Below, in pieces: positions 26,495 to 37,481 of a DNA stretch of 64,000 bases (positions within the stretch are counted from its first letter, which is position 1; each line of letters opens with the position of its first letter). Made by a program: the position numbers and the translations under genes. This DNA is from Xylaria sp. FL1777 (lineage: Eukaryota; Ascomycota; Sordariomycetes; Xylariales; Xylariaceae). The notes under the pieces were generated by a model. It ran no database searches. It had not been told where the DNA came from and saw nothing but the letters and a program-made list of their open reading frames with translations. The stretch covers positions 62,001 to 126,000 of the forward strand of contig MU400515.1 of NCBI GenBank assembly GCA_022578965.1, written 5' to 3'.

Positions 26495-26715
26495 TATAGC
26501 TTTTAAGCAATACAAGCTATAATATATATTATATAATAGTTACTATATAAAAACTTAAAAAGCATAAACTAGTTTTACCTAAATTAGTAGTATTTATATA
26601 TAGTTTTTTAGTATTGTACTCGGGAGATGTTTTTCCTTTAATATCTACCTTTTTAAGTATAGACCTGACCCTACGTAGTAATTACAAGGTTCTGGGCCAG
26701 TATTCAGAAGGCACA
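26495..26715 (+). repeat. Right LTR of outer element, half RIP-mutated and half intact
   Basis: Mirror image of the left copy. The first ~100 bases are AT-saturated, while roughly the last 105 bases are intact (for example CTCGGGAGATG where the left copy reads CTTAAGAAATG). It ends GGCACA and is followed by ACGC. Confidence 0.8.
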
Positions 26716-28756
26716 ACGCTACCTAGCTGACAAGGCATACTTTGGAACATGGTAGAACATGGCGCGGAATATCAGGTAGGTAGGTAGGTAGGTACTTGGA
26801 CTTACCTATATGGTGATAGAGAGGGAGACAGATATAATGTAGACACCCATTCTCCCGGTTACTGGGAGCTATGTACGGCTTCGTCGGCGGAAAAATATGC
26901 CTTGCCTCTGCTCTCCACATGCGGTAGTACTGTACCAGTGTGGTATAGTTACTCTCTGAGAATTGTTAGGATGGAATCGAGTTGGGGGCATCAACATCAA
27001 CATCAGTTGCGCAACGCCGTGTGCCTAATTGGCCTGAGACAGGATCTTGTCCATGGCCTCTTGGACCTTATATTTTCTTTAGGTGGTTCGGCTACCCACT
27101 GGGCACTGCGTAAGGTAAGTACAGTACCTACCTAAGTCTAAGTGTCTTACAGTATAGGCGTGCCTATCGCAGGTATAGTGGGGCGCGGGGGAAAGGTCTG
27201 TGTGTTGTTAGGTACCTACTGCGTAGTGGTAGTATATTCACAAGTGTACCTACATTACTTAAGTACCTAGGTATTTTCCAACAACGGCAAGATGCGTTAT
27301 GTATGTAGTACCTATTTACCCACTTTGAATTACACTACGGGAGGTGTGATTGGGGGGGGGGGAATCTATTCTTGTCCCTAGTACGGTGTCCAGTACCCAG
27401 GTGTATGTCTTATACATATACTACTTACTTAGGTAGGCAGGGATGTAGATGGTTCCGCAACAAGAGTCATGTTGCACACCGGGATGTAGTATGCCAACCA
27501 ATGGACGTGTGCGTTGCGGGCGGTGACGGCAAACACTTTTCTCCCTTAATCCTCTTATTGGCGACTGACTACCTGGCCAAATTTGTATAGCCTGTCCAAC
27601 GTATCCATCTTATGCCTGCGGCTTTTTTGGATGCTGTAGCTTTGTGCCTGGTGCGTTTTTTCGGGTGCTGGTTAGAGTTAAATAATGGAGGAAAATCTTA
27701 TTTTATCATACTACTATAATGACCTTATGCCTTGCACGTCAATTCCTAAGGGCAATAAGTACCAGTTGAATTGAATTTCTGACCCTGTTTCACGGAGGCC
27801 AGATAGTTATGGTAAGTAAGGAATAATCACTGCGTAGGCTACTTAGGTACATAGGTAGGTATCTACCTCAAAGTAGTTAGTGGTGTGTTCTTCTAACTAC
27901 TTATTTTCCTGCAAGAAAACTCCCTGGTACTATGCTACTTCCAATATGTCGGTGTCTTGTCTCATAGACGTTATGGCTATTCCTTGTTCTCTTATCTGAA
28001 GAAACCAATAAACTTGGCATAGGTTAGTGTGTATTTCATTTATTCAAGTACCTATATATAGGAACCTGTAAGACATCATGACTGAGATGCCAAAACGCTT
28101 TAAGTAGACTAGACTACCGGTAACTCGGATTATCTACCAGGAACAAACTTCAAGGCAACTGCAAACGATATAAGAGCCTGCATATCTCGAAGCTACTGAT
28201 ATCGAGCTCTTTTTCGGTCTTCTGCATTCCCACACTTTCAAGTTGCCCACTTAGGCCATGACGATGTGAATACCAAAGTTCGTTTCAGGAAAGCGAGGTT
28301 GGACAGTCTCAATTTAATACTAGGTACCTAGGTAGATTTGGGAACACAAGCGCTTGTGGTGGGGAAGTCGATCCCCGCAGCTAGGCGACTCAGGTAACCC
28401 AGATAGGCTAGCTCAGTCGCCAGACCAAACCACTGGCTATTTCTAAACCACCCTCTGACAGCACATACACTACGCATAAGGTGTAGGCCAGGGACACTGA
28501 ACAGCAGCGGGCAGTGGACCCCAGCATCGTTCCCTCTACGCATTAGGTACGTAGTAGTCTACCAGGTAAGTACCGTACTGCTCCAGCATCCCTGCAGGGA
28601 AGGGCGAGGTCTCCATTTTATTTTCCAGCTCTCAAATGGACCTGGACGCCTTCATCACGGCAATACTCTTGTCTTCTATTCCACTATTCCACACCATTCG
28701 TTACGACTACACGAGATCTCACCTTGGTAATGGGGGACTCAAGCGCTACTAGCATC
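26716..28756. other. Gene-free interval right of the retroelement block
   Basis: Normal base composition resumes inside the right LTR. No supported gene is present. It contains a TAGG tandem run (26774-26793), an eleven-base G run near 27352-27362, and TACCTAGGTA palindromes at 27264-27273 and 28325-28334. Short ORFs (26902-27135, 27372-27590, 28328-28543) have no motifs. Confidence 0.45.
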
Positions 28757-30631
28757 ATGGATTTCGTCCAGCGTTATAGAGACTATGAAGGACGCCGCGA
28801 TCAAACTCACGAACTCATCAAGGTAAGTCAACATCCCACTTCCGCTCGTGCTTGTGCTCCCCTCTCGTTCGACTAGATCGTTTGTTGTGCTGGCTGACGA
28901 TGACCACCCGCTGTTTGTAGGATTTAATGATATACGCCGAACATGTCGAGTCCACGTCGCGCGCTGAGAATGGTCGTCTGGTCCAACAACTGAGAGAGGC
29001 GACTATGGATCTCGACGACGCCACCAAATCTAGACGACAGCTCCAACACCGCCTGCAAGATCTCGAGGACCGCATGGAATTTGTCTCACTGGATAACGGC
29101 CAGTTGAAGGTATCAACAGCTGGGCCTCATATCGTGTTGAGACTTCGCGTCTGAGACTTATTGTGTATAGGACCGAAATCCCTACGTGTTAGTCCTGATT
29201 GACGGCGACGGTTTAATTGTGAGCTATGTCCTGACCATCCTGCCCTGGAATTCGAATTTAAACCTTATTAACACTCCTGCAAGTTTCGTCAGCATTTCAT
29301 CAAACAAGGCGCCGAAGGTGGTAGGAGAGCAGCCGTCGAACTCCATAAGGCCATTGTTGCCGATCCACTCATTCGCGTAAACGGAGCCCAGATATTCGTT
29401 AGGATCAATGCGAACCTGGTAGGTCTCAATAGGGCATTGAAGCGTGATGGCTCCGTGAGCACTGAAGATGAACTTCATGAATTTGTGGGAGGTTTCAATC
29501 AGGCCAATTTTTACGATTTTGTGGACGTGGGCCCTAATAAAGAAATAGCTATCTCTAAATTGAAAGGTACGTATATATTCATAGAATTCTGTTCTTTTTT
29601 CACTTCCCATTCCTGAAATCAGCTCCCTGCGAATGCCGTGGCTATAGTACTGTCACTATGACGCTAATACGGTCTACTTGCTTATTACCCCAATTGGCTC
29701 ATGATACCGAATGAACGGGTCACCAGTATTGGACATTTCCAAATCCGTCTACCGTTTGCTGATTTCCCCCCTCAGAAACCGCTCTGTTCCATATACAAAA
29801 CCCTGGTTGCAAACAAATCATCATGGGCATATCGCACGATCCTGCCTATGGCCCTATTCTAGATGAAATTATCAGGGGTGATGTCAATAAACAAGAGCGC
29901 ATCAAAGTGCTCGAGGGATCTCCTACCGTGCGCGCTATTGTCTCGATTGGGACCGACATTATTAGATTTCAGGACATATTTCGATCTGACAAATTAACGG
30001 ATAGACGCACTGTTTCAAGCCATTCTGTACACTCAGTGCAATCAGGGTCTTCTATATCAACTTCAACTTCTGGACTTCCGAACATCTCTTATGCTACGGT
30101 TACTCAAAAGGCTAGCCCGCCCCCCCAGATCACTCTTCCAATACCGCTAGCCCCCAAAACTACAAACTTGTCACTACGTGTCGTCAAGCAGCCGCCAAAA
30201 CCCGCCTGGAATCCTGGCCCAAGGGGTCTAGACGCCCCGATTCCCCTGAATCAAGTAGCCTTGGAGACTATTAAGAAACGAAAAGACAACAACAAACTGT
30301 GCAATAATCACTTCCTTCGTGGTCCTTGTGCGAAGGGCGACGAATGCTGTTTCGTGCATGATTACAGCCCTAATAAAGATGAGAAAAACGCTATTGCCTT
30401 CCTTGCTCGCCTTAACCCCTGTACTAATGGGCAAGATTGCGATGTTGATAACTGCATCTACGGCCATCACGTAAGTGTAACGTTAAACTTAACCCTTCTC
30501 CTTTTGTAGTCGTTGTCTTATTAATTATATAGTGCCCGAGTGTGGTTAATGGCATTTGCACGCATCCGTTTTGCAAGTTCCGCCCCGAGGAGCATCCACC
30601 TGGAACAAAACTCAGAAATAATAAGGTTTAA
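28757..30631 (+). CDS. CCCH zinc-finger protein with N-terminal DUF7923-like domain
   Basis: Six exons: 28757-28822, 28921-29109, 29171-29218, 29284-29566, 29776-30470 and 30533-30631. All phases agree, giving 459 residues. Residues 1-85 form a charged coiled coil (EHVESTSRAENGRLVQQLRE). Residues 88-230 match the fungal domain I know as DUF7923: YVLVLIDGDGLIF, NFYDFVDVGPNKE and IIMGISHDPAYGPILDE. A linker rich in Ser and Pro follows. The first zinc finger is a canonical C-x8-C-x5-C-x3-H (C371, C380, C386, H390). Two further Cys/His clusters complete the C-terminus (CTNGQDCDVDNC, and CTHPFCKF with a later His). A role in RNA binding is likely from the fingers. The ID-G-D and HD-P-Y motifs resemble PIN/NYN nucleases, which is my inference. 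Confidence 0.85.
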
Positions 30632-31695
30632 TATCTACTTGGCGAAATATCGGCGCTCATCGTACATATTATTCGACGTGTTAGTTCTTAGAATCGTTGA
30701 AGACGTCCGTCAGACTGGGACGGATATCGCCAATGATCTGCGCTGGGTTCCCCTGCGCGAGGGCCATATGAAAAGACTTATGGACTTCTACCACGATATG
30801 TAATATTAGCGAATAGCGAGTGTCATTTAACAATGCCTGCGACGTCTAGTGCGGGACGAGTGCGTCTGTCAGATGCTCAGGTAGCATGTGCAGCATGGTT
30901 AAAGCGATGATCAGCGAATACCCTATTTCTCGGATTGATGCAAATTGGGAGATTGACTGTGATAAGGCTGCAACACTGACCGTGATATGTATTGGATCCA
31001 AATTGGCCATGACCAGGTGTGATCTATTCCATGACGTTTTCTATTTACTGTTATTATACAACATTGTCAGTGTCGAAGCAGGACTCTTCAGATTGGAAAA
31101 TGATCCCATTGATAATCTTATACAGATAGATACATACATAATCAGTAAATCCCGGGCGGCTAAGCTGAGATTGATACCGGCCAATTGATATATATATGTG
31201 TATAATTATGTACTAGTCACGCGGAAGCTGAACGAACCGCTACTTTAGCCATTCCCCGGTAAATGAGTGCTTGTCTAACCCGAGCTTAGCCAGAGATACT
31301 TCGCCCGTCCATTACTCGTTTTGTGGACGTTTCCTCCCTTTACCCGCGTTTCCTGTAGACTGCATACAGGAGGATTGGTGTTGGAAAGGAAATGGGGGTA
31401 GGAGGGAGCGTGTAGTATATACCGGGGAAGAGTGTGTCATATATCAATAAACAGGTGATTTCTAGAGGGCAAGAATGACCTTATTTCCGTGCGGAGAACG
31501 GATCTGGGTCAGATGTGTGCGATTTAAAAGGTATATATATATAGCTGCTCTTGGCTTGATACGACTCTTAGAAGGTCGTGAACTTTTCTGTCACCGTGGC
31601 TCTACTTTTTGCTTCGTGGTCCTGTCAAATTATCTATAACGCTGGGTTGAATTGAGCCGACGCCTCCTATCTCAACAAATATTACCAAACGAGCA
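30632..31695. other. Intergenic interval, about 1 kb
   Basis: No supported gene. A short coding-looking tail (minimal frame ending at 30803, WVPLREGHMKRLMDFY) lies just after the CCCH gene. I could not splice it in phase to that gene, so it may be a remnant. The promoter of the esterase gene lies at the right end, with a TATATATATA stretch near 31533-31542. Confidence 0.4.
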
Positions 31696-32739
31696 ATGTA
31701 CTTCCCTTCGGTCCTAGCCGTGGGCGCCTACTTCGCCGCGGTGGCCTCGGCGGCCTCGTTGACGCAGGTTCCGAATTATGAAAATAACGCTACATCTAAG
31801 GCGCAGATGTGAGATATAACTTTCGATCACGCACCCTACTCGAAGCCACCCGGCACAGTCTCATTCATTTGCTGATGAGATTTCTGGCTTTCACTTTTCA
31901 TTTGTAAATGATGATTTTCCAAGTAAATACTTGATGTTGCACAACTGACTTGGAAGTCCTGTGACAGGTGGGTATACAAGCCCGACAACGTTGTCGCCAA
32001 CTCGCCCCTGGTCGTCGTGATTCACTCGTGCCAGTCAACAGCGCAGTCGTATTTCCAGAACAGCCTGATTCCCTGGAAGCAGGGTTCCGATAAGAAGGGT
32101 TATATCACGGTATGGCCGAGTTCACCCAACAGCGGCACCTGCTGGGATGTGTCATCGAAACGGTCGCTCACACATCTAGGCGGGGGGGATTCTCAAGCTA
32201 TCGCAAACATGATTCTCTACGCCATCAAGGCGTATAACGTGGACCCGACGCGCGTTTATGTGACGGGCGGTTCCTCGGGCGCTATGATGAGTAACGTTTT
32301 GGCGGCGACCTACCCAGAACTAATCAGCGCTGTGTCTCTGTATTCCGGTGTTGCGGCAGGCTGTTTCGTCAGCTCATCGGGGGGAGTCGACCAATGGAAT
32401 AATACGTGCAGTGGTGGACAATCGAGGGCGCCTGCAGATCAGTGGAAGAAGGTTGTTTTGGATATGTATCCAGGGTACGCCGGGCCGAGGCCAAAAATGC
32501 AGATCTGGCATGGCAGTGCAGACACTACGCTTGCGCCTCAGAACTACGAAGAGGAAATTAAGCAGTGGACGGCTGTCTTCAATCTTAGCCAGACTGCTAC
32601 AAGCACGATCCAGAATTCCCCTAAGCAGGGCTACACGACGAATAACTATGGGACTTCGGTGCAAGGTATCTATGCCCAAGGCGTTGGGCACAGCGTGCCG
32701 GCGAACTTGACCGCCAGCGAGATTTGGTTCGGGCTGTAG
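31696..32739 (+). CDS. Secreted CE1 esterase (acetylxylan/feruloyl esterase type)
   Basis: Two exons, 31696-31808 and 31968-32739, with a 159 nt intron (GTGAGA...GTGACAG), give 294 residues. Residues 1-20 form a signal peptide (MYFPSVLAVGAYFAAVASA) with probable cleavage near ASA/AS. The alpha/beta-hydrolase core shows the nucleophile elbow GGSSG (Ser about 140), the acid in WHGSADTT (Asp about 223) and the base in GVGHSVP (His about 279). The pattern NSGTCWD followed by the Ser elbow is typical of carbohydrate esterase family 1 enzymes. These remove acetyl or feruloyl groups from plant xylan in the extracellular space. The protein ends right after the catalytic domain, with no cellulose-binding module. 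The exact substrate cannot be read from sequence. It converges with the regulator gene on the other strand. Confidence 0.9.
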
Positions 32740-33021
32740 ATGATTATGACTTCGCTGTGCCAATAAGACCAAAGGTTTTGGCATCAAGGGAGCTCATGTC
32801 TACAGTATGGTTGTAAGATGATAGGTTCTGGTCGAAGGGGGAGTAAGCTGGTAGTTCAATTTAGTCACGGGGCTAATTTCAACACAAAGGGACTGAGATC
32901 ACCTTACATGGCGCTCGCGTGGGTTTTCCGATTTAATCTCGCCTGCGACCCGTGGGTATTTATTCGTTCAGTTTGGGACAATCTTGCCCAATTATCACAA
33001 TCCAGCGACTTGGCAGTCCTC

Positions 33022-34868
33022 TTAGGGAGATGGTGATTTTGATGCTGATATGGACGGCGATAAGCCTGGGGTAGATGGTTCAGACGAGGCTGCCGGGGAG
33101 GGTGTAGATATTGGAGGAGATGTAGATACCCGTCCACGCGAATACAACAGGTTGCTCCCAACCAACAACTTTTGGCTTGAGGGATCTGATTCGACGTCCG
33201 GGTTAAGTAGGGATGGTGTATCCCAAGTAATCTCGTTCAACTTGAGTCGCCATTGACCCTCAGCAATCTCGATCTCTATTCCCTCATTCGTAATCAGTTT
33301 GAGGTCATTTTTGGTCCTTGGATCTCTGTGTCTATTGTACAGGTCAAGCTCGCCTGGTGTCCAGTTGTGGTTATCAATGATCATCCTGGCAACCTCAACC
33401 ATATCGCTGGTCTTCATGACCACCTTGGGAACGCGTAGCAGATGCTCCCATTCGTTGCCGAGTTCTTCGAAAATTTGATCCGCCTGAGGTTCTATCCCGC
33501 GCATCCACCAAGAGGGATGATGCAGGAGTTTGACAAAGCAAACCCAGTACGCTATAATAACTAATATCCGAGGCCGAAGTTGTTTCCCGAGCGGGAGGAG
33601 GGGTCTAGGACAAAAAGTGAAGAATGTGATTATGCGGAGATCTAGAACGGGACCGAAGCCATGCTCGACAAGCTCATAATAAAGTGAGCCAAGATATTTG
33701 AGCAATTCGTAATAATCCTTTCGATAGCTGTAGTCCGCATCTCCATCCTTGATCGATGTTACCATGAACAGGAGATTATTTGGAATATACTGGGCTGCCT
33801 TCCCCATATCTATAGGAGGTCGGTAGAATAGGGCAGACAGACCAGAATCCTGAACCGCCTGTGGAGAGATAAGTTCAATGATAAGGCCGATACCACGCCA
33901 CATGGACATCCAATCGACAATGAAGAGGCGCTTGCCATTGGGATCTCGGAACGTCTGGCTACTCATTGCAATCGTGAATAAAGAACAGGCGAGAAGAGCC
34001 GGGAAATCATTTGGATTGGCCATCTCAATAGCATTTCGGTAGCCTTCGAAGGCTCGGGCCTGGTATGAGACAAGCTTCTGAGTTGGCACGGGCTGATTTA
34101 AAGCGCGGAGATCTAACGCCGAGAGTGCCTTGACGGTCTCCATCAGGAAGGGGGAGCGAAAGGCATGCTCAATAACTTTGACCTTGAGAGTATAATCAAT
34201 CAAAGGAGAGCGCCCGGCATTGACAGAGAAGTTATGGTACGAGTGGGCGGTATAGAACCATAACATCTTCATGTCGATGATATCGGCAACCTGCTCCGGG
34301 ACAAAAAGAGGCTCCGAGATGACGGGAATCATATTCTGCTCGAAAGGGGTACCCTCTATACTTTCGACTTCTTCGGCTTCCTCGCCCAGTTCAACTGACT
34401 GTTCCCGAGCTCCTCGTAAGGGGAGAGTATTCGTGGCACCTGTAGGCAAACGATTTGCCGTAGATGGTAGTGGTGGCGCATTTGGGTAGACACATTGCTC
34501 CTTTCGAAGAGTACAAGCCTTACAAGTAGGCTTCGCCTCGTCACACTTTCGAGCAGCGTATTGTCAGTAGACCCATGAAGGGAGATGATGACGCGTGTGA
34601 GCGAGGAGTTGTGAGTCAAATACAGACATACCTTTACTTTACGTCTTTTGCATTGCTTACACCCGGCGCGTGATTTCCTATGAGGCCGCTTGGAAAGGTA
34701 CCGCCTTTGAGGTTGAGGTCCTGAGTCCTCAGCGGTATCATCTTGTGCGACCGCACTCGAGGACGACTCGGGAGGCAACAAATCCGTATCATCTCTTAAA
34801 AAGTTAGGCATGTCTGAACTCAGTGACGCATCATGGCCGACACCAGAGTCCAAGTTGCCTTCATTCAT
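33022..34868 (-). CDS. Zn2Cys6 transcription factor, Upc2-like
   Basis: Exons 34868-34632 and 34545-33022 flank an 86 nt intron (GTATGT...GAAAG) that splits the zinc cluster. Spliced, it encodes 586 residues. The binuclear cluster is complete: C70, C73, C80, C87, C90, C97 (spacing 2-6-6-2-6), preceded by RPHRKSRAG and followed by a linker ending PNAPP. Residues 130-470 form the helical fungal regulatory domain (MLWFYTAHSYHNFS, ALSALDLRALNQP, WMSMWRGIGLIIE). That organisation is common in Upc2/Ecm22-like and DUF3468 regulators. The C-terminus is Ser/Pro-rich. It is a nuclear DNA-binding regulator of unknown target. It converges with the esterase and diverges from ORC5 (about 740 bp apart), but proximity alone does not show that it regulates either. 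Confidence 0.9.
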
Positions 34869-35608
34869 CTTTGAAAAAATTGTGGTGGCATGGACGGGCA
34901 GACTAAGATTATCAGGAGGTGGCGAGTGCTCGGCCGTGAGACGCCCCTGATAGAGCCTAGGTAGGGTTGGCGGTGTACTATGAAGCTATACAAGACTTAA
35001 GCTTACTGTCTGCCCGTCCTCAATGGAAGTGGGGGTAGGGCATGTACTCAGTATATCTTGACGTGAGGAGTGACGAATTGTTAAGGTAGTCAAGGGCAGA
35101 GGTAGGATTTCTACTGTAAGTAGGTACCTATCTATGTAGGACTTATCTCCAGGGGCTACGCATGCCTTAGGCAGTAGTACCTAGGTATGAAGGTACCTAC
35201 GTGTAAGTATAGCAGGTACCTTAGTAGAGACCAGCGTTACACAGCTATCGTCGCATTTAGTTACCTCAATTACGTAGGTAGCACGCCTCTAATTAGGTAT
35301 GGAGTAAGGCTTAGGTATCCAATTAAAAGGCTATCCGTACGAATACTACGTATGTAGTTCCCATTTCACTCCATTTCGGCCGATATTGTAACTTTTATTT
35401 CCGAACTTCATTGCGAATTTCGGCGGCTTGCACCCGGTTCACCGTATGGCTATACTGCGTATACCGTATCGCAATCGGACGTGGCAAGGTGACGATAAGA
35501 TATGTATTACATAAGTACCTATGTATCCAGGTAGATTCTTGGGCAATTGCTACGAATTATAATTAGCTATACTTCGTGACTCTCCCTACAGTACAGCCTC
35601 ACCTCAAC
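34869..35608. promoter_or_regulatory. Divergent intergenic region between Zn2Cys6 factor and ORC5
   Basis: 740 bp shared promoter space. It carries a dense cluster of TAGGTA/TACCTA motifs between 35110 and 35310, with an exact TACCTAGGTA at 35178-35187. No ORF is supported. Confidence 0.4.
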
Positions 35609-37166
35609 ATGAGCTCAATTTTCGAACTGCCCGATGATCTCTTGGCATCGCTGATCGCGAGCTTCCCCTGCCGCGACGCCCAGATCAACGCCCTAACAAC
35701 TCTCATCCACCCCCGAATCGCTCCATGTCCCAATGTCGTCGTCCACGGTGCCGAGGCAACAGGCAAGAGCGCCATCGTCAGTGAGCTACTTCAAGCGCTT
35801 CGCAACGACTCGCCGTCCGACTTGAATTATGCCATCGTCAAGTCTGCAGAGTGCGTCACGGCTCGCCATTTCTTTGAGAGAACTGTTGGCCTCGTGGGAG
35901 ACGCACTGCGGAACGACGCCACCCCCGGACGCTGCGAGACGCTCGCCGCGCTGACGGCCGAGCTGACCAAGACGCTGAAATACATCGAACGAGATGCTGG
36001 CTCCAGATTTGTGCTAGTATTCGACGGGATAGACCGCCAGCGCGATGCGCCGCCTACACTACTCCCTGCCCTGGCAAGGCTATCTGAAATAGTACGTCGT
36101 GACACTGTTGTCTTCGCAGCGCACCCAAATCTTATAGAGGAGAGCAGACATGCTGACCAGGTCTTTCATAACCCAGATCCCAAACCTAACCACCATCTTC
36201 CTCATAACAACACCCTCGCCCTCTCTCCTGCGAATCTCCCCCCCGCCGCACGTCCACTTCCCCCCGTACACAAAAGCGCAGTACATCGCGATCCTCTCGC
36301 GCACGCCGCCGCCCTCCCTCCCAAACACGACACAGCAAGAGACGACAGACCTCTGGACGCGGTTCACAGCCGCCGTCCACGACTCCCTCACCCGTCCAGC
36401 AGCGCGCACCCTACCGCGCCTAACACAAGCCTGCGCCTCGCTCTGGCCGCGCTTCACGGCGCCCGTGGCAGCAGGGACGCACAAGGCGCGGGAGTTCAGC
36501 AAGCTCCTGATCGCCGCGCGTGCGTACTTCCAGGACGAGAGCGTGCTGGAGCCCGGGATCCAGCGCGCACGCGTACGCGGAGCCACCGGTGGGGCGGCGT
36601 CGGAGAAGAAACAGAAGAATGGCACGGACCTCTCGGCGCTCCTCCCGCCCACGGCCCGCCTCCTGCTCATCGCCGCGTACCTTGCCTCGCACAACGCGCC
36701 GCGTCACGATAACACGCTATTCAGCACGTGGTACTCCGGGAGGAAGAAGCGGGGGCGGGGCGGAGGTGGCGTCACGGGGTCCTCGGTGCCAAGCGGTGCC
36801 GGACGCGGACGCAGGGCGAAACATCGTCGCATCGCGCGGAAGCTGCTTGGGCCCGGTGTCTTCGTGCTCGAGCGCATGGTCGCAATCTACGTTGCTACGA
36901 GGCAGGAGTGGGTTGGCGGGGCCGACGATGCGAAAGGGGGTGCGGCGGGGGGCGTGGATGGCGATGTGGGCATGGCGATTGCGACGCTGGCTAGTTTGAG
37001 GCTGCTTGTGCGTGTTGGAGGGGGCGCTGTGGGCGCTGCCGTAGGTGCTGGGGGCGGAGCTGATTTGGATCGCGGGGGCAAGTGGAGGGTTAATGTTGGG
37101 TGGGAGATTATCAGGAGTGTAGGGAGGAGTATGGGGGTTGAGGTCGAGGAGTGGCTTGTTGAATAA
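35609..37166 (+). CDS. ORC5: Origin recognition complex subunit 5
   Basis: Exons 35609-36091 and 36177-37166, with an 85 nt intron (GTACGT...ACCCAG, phase 0), give 490 residues. The start at MSSIFELPDD is preferred over an upstream in-frame ATG at 35576 because Orc5 proteins begin at this motif. The AAA+ fold shows Walker A GAEATGKS (47-54) and a Walker B-like strand VLVFDGID (135-142). Exon 2 carries sensor-region strands (PNLTTIFLIT) and the C-terminal winged-helix region (DLSALLPPTARLLLIAAYLA, the Orc5 signature). Orc5 is a core ORC subunit that loads MCM at replication origins. Two insertions of low-complexity Gly/Arg/Ala (around GRKKRGRGGGG and GGAAGGVDGD) make the C-terminal half unusually GC-rich. 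Reading through the intron gives a wrong Pro/His-rich frame. Confidence 0.9.
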
Positions 37167-37481
37167 TGAGAGATAGGTGGGCAGATGAGTGACGGACGCT
37201 AGTTAGGTAGTTGGCATGATTTTGGCTTGCTGGTATTGATATATGCATGTCACAAGTTATTCAGATTGAGTAGCTTTCTATACCTGATCAGAGATATCAT
37301 GAAGAGATGCTAAATTATTGAGGTCTTCTTGTGAAGGCCGATTCCATAGATAATCACGAGGGCGATATTATCACTCTTACACATTTTTCTAGCTCGCTCA
37401 ATATCCCATTTAACGAAACCGAAATAATACGAATGAGTAAAGAAATAGCAACCTAGTTTTCTGCGAAATAACCCACTTCTT

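Larger units (their letters stand above)
13330..26610. other. AT-rich block with RIP signature
   Basis: About 13 kb made almost entirely of A and T. TA steps and TTATATA/AAGCTT words dominate, and CpA and TpG are nearly absent. Stop codons are dense in all six frames and the few 60-70-codon ORFs are low-complexity Phe/Leu/Tyr strings. Direct comparison of duplicated copies shows C-to-T and G-to-A changes on the same strand, which is the established hallmark of repeat-induced point mutation in Pezizomycotina. Both borders are sharp and lie inside the outer LTRs. Such blocks are normally H3K9-methylated heterochromatin. That is family knowledge, not visible here. Confidence 0.9.
13237..26715 (+). 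mobile_element. Outer LTR retroelement, RIP-destroyed, containing a nested element
   Basis: The element is bounded by 221 bp direct repeats (13237-13457 and 26495-26715) that align without a gap at a constant offset of 13258 bp. The ends are TGTG...CACA, as expected for LTRs. The four bases before the left end and after the right end are both ACGC, a plausible target duplication (ACGCT if the LTR is taken to start one base later). Removing the inner element and its duplication leaves about 5.6 kb, a normal size for a fungal copia or gypsy element. A purine run (AAAAAAAG, 26483-26490) just before the right LTR suggests a polypurine tract and plus orientation. No coding frame survives: the interior is saturated with TA-rich stops. 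I cannot assign copia or gypsy from the remains. Confidence 0.75.

Noticed and set aside
13400..26500. ORFs of 63-73 codons in the AT block (15900, 22586, 24982)
   Set aside because: Low-complexity Phe/Leu/Tyr/Ile strings produced by AT-saturated sequence, with no conserved residues.
13034..27489. Shared 14-mer ATGTTGCACACCGG near 13038 and 27469, flanking the block
   Set aside because: The match does not extend, and a few shared 14-mers are expected by chance in 64 kb.
30540..30803. 88-codon ORF overlapping the end of the CCCH gene
   Set aside because: Its tail looks coding, but no donor/acceptor pair joins it in phase to the upstream gene. It overlaps the last exon in another frame.
31696..34868. 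Esterase plus Zn2Cys6 factor as a dedicated regulatory pair
   Set aside because: Adjacency of two convergent genes is not evidence of regulation, and no shared promoter motif links them.
36080..36712. Long ORFs antisense to or out of frame with ORC5
   Set aside because: They are a product of GC-rich coding sequence and the unspliced intron. Only the spliced frame shows Orc5 motifs.
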